Shown piece after piece: positions 5,355-6,005 of a stretch of DNA of 6,005 bases. Within the stretch, counting starts at the first letter, position 1. Every line of letters begins with the position of its first letter. The stretch is from NCBI GenBank assembly GCA_013696185.1, contig JACCZA010000117.1:1-6005 (forward strand), given 5' to 3'. The translations under genes and the position numbers were made by a program. Source of the DNA: Actinomycetota bacterium. GTDB taxonomy: Bacteria > Actinomycetota > Thermoleophilia > Gaiellales > Gaiellaceae. The notes under the pieces were generated by a model. The model saw nothing but the letters and a program-made list of their open reading frames with translations. It made no database searches and was not told the DNA's origin.

Positions 5355-6005
5355 CTACGGCTCCGTGTGGATGATCACGTCGGCGAGCCACGGCTCCTCG
5401 CGGCGGATCCGCTGCTCGACCTCGGTCGCCCGGCGGTGGGCCTCGCGCAGATCCGTCGCGCCGTCGAGGCCGAGCGTGAGGAAGGCGAGCACGCCCTCGT
5501 CGGTGTGGACGAAGCGGAGGGAGCGCGGCGGCCGTCCCGTCGCCCCCTGCACGATCCGCCTCACCGCGACCGACTGCCGCTCGACGTCCCCTACGCGCGG
5601 TGGCAGCCCGCGGGCGCCCTCGCCGAGCGGCTCGAGGTGCGTCTGCACCGCGTCGACCTCAGGCGCCGCCGCCGCGATCGCCCGCTCGACCTCGTTCGCC
5701 ACCTCGTGCGCCTGCTCGAGCGACACCGAGCCCGGCAGCTTCAGGTGGAGCGACACCTCGATCCGCTCGCCGAGGCTGACGATGTTGACGTTGTGCACCT
5801 CGCGCACGCCGGGAACGCCGAGCGCCGCGGCGAGCACGCGCTCCCGCACGAGCGCCTCCTCCTCGCTCGGCTCCACGTGGACGACGACGTCGCTCCGCGG
5901 CAGCGCGCGCTGGACCGCCGCCTCGACCGCGTCGGCAGCGGCGTGGCCCTGGCCGACGGCCGCTCCGGGAGGGACGCCGATCACGACGTCGGCGAACGTG
6001 CGGCC
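5355..6005 (-). CDS. cation diffusion facilitator (CDF) transporter, C-terminal cytoplasmic part (start outside window)
   Basis: The frame is open to the right edge; 216 residues ending in TAG at 5357-5355 are visible. The opening GRTFADVVIGVPPG, followed by a helix and ending VVVHVEP (40-46), is the ZT_dimer-type cytoplasmic domain that follows the six membrane helices in CDF metal exporters (Zn, Fe, Mn, Co or Cd out, in exchange for protons). No membrane segment lies in the visible part, so the transport core must be beyond the window. A GTG at 5984 could open a 209-residue frame, but it sits inside the first domain strand, so it is not the start. Two further modules of the same layout appear to follow (about 53-126 and 148-216), each ending in a V-x-x-H-x-E-P element. 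The usual CDF protein has one such domain, so this tail is long. The metal cannot be inferred without the membrane helices. Confidence 0.85.
   Translation of the reverse strand, partial: GRTFADVVIGVPPGAAVGQGHAAADAVEAAVQRALPRSDVVVHVEPSEEEALVRERVLAAALGVPGVREVHNVNIVSLGERIEVSLHLKLPGSVSLEQAHEVANEVERAIAAAAPEVDAVQTHLEPLGEGARGLPPRVGDVERQSVAVRRIVQGATGRPPRSLRFVHTDEGVLAFLTLGLDGATDLREAHRRATEVEQRIRREEPWLADVIIHTEP

Noticed and set aside
1..6005. A search for a defence, toxin-antitoxin, mobile-element, CRISPR, phage or RNA-gene signal.
   Set aside because: No transposase or integrase motifs, no spaced direct repeats, no tRNA or rRNA-like sequence, and no shift in composition. The genes look like ordinary chromosomal ones.

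Overview
This window is very GC-rich and almost entirely coding. It has Actinobacteria-like traits: GTG starts, 4-base start/stop overlaps, GC-dominated third codon positions, and TANNNT -10 boxes set directly in front of start codons. The protein set and style suggest a deep-branching actinobacterium, perhaps Thermoleophilia/Gaiellales. That placement is an inference from style; there is no rRNA or marker gene here.

Layout. (1) Positions 1-2722, minus strand: a tight four-gene unit read right to left. It runs HAD-superfamily phosphatase (MtnX/SerB-like), AlkA-type DNA glycosylase, GNAT acetyltransferase fused to an uncharacterised C-terminal domain, then the N-terminal part of a small alpha/beta hydrolase that leaves the window at base 1. 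The HAD and glycosylase genes are 6 bases apart, and the next two junctions are GTGA and ATGA overlaps, so co-transcription and translational coupling are likely. (2) Positions 2723-2766: a 44-bp divergent intergenic region with a candidate leaderless promoter for the plus-strand genes. (3) Positions 2767-4466, plus strand: a two-gene ABC-2 type exporter (ATPase, then six-helix permease) joined by a GTGA overlap. (4) Positions 4476-5288, minus strand: a fumarylacetoacetate hydrolase (FAH) family enzyme with the full FAH catalytic residue set. It converges on the permease with only 9 bases between stop codons. (5) Positions 5289-5354: an intergenic region holding a candidate leaderless promoter for the FAH gene and a hairpin that probably ends the gene to its right. 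(6) Positions 5355-6005, minus strand: the soluble C-terminal part of a cation diffusion facilitator (CDF) transporter, which appears to carry three successive dimerisation-like modules.

The genes do not form one obvious pathway. The minus-strand unit mixes base-excision repair with small-molecule phosphatase, acetyltransferase and hydrolase functions. The ABC pair is a self-contained exporter of unknown cargo. I saw no mobile element, CRISPR array, RNA gene, phage or defence/toxin module. The points most worth a second look are the uncharacterised domain fused to the GNAT protein, the tripled C-terminal module of the CDF protein, and the two identically spaced leaderless promoter candidates.
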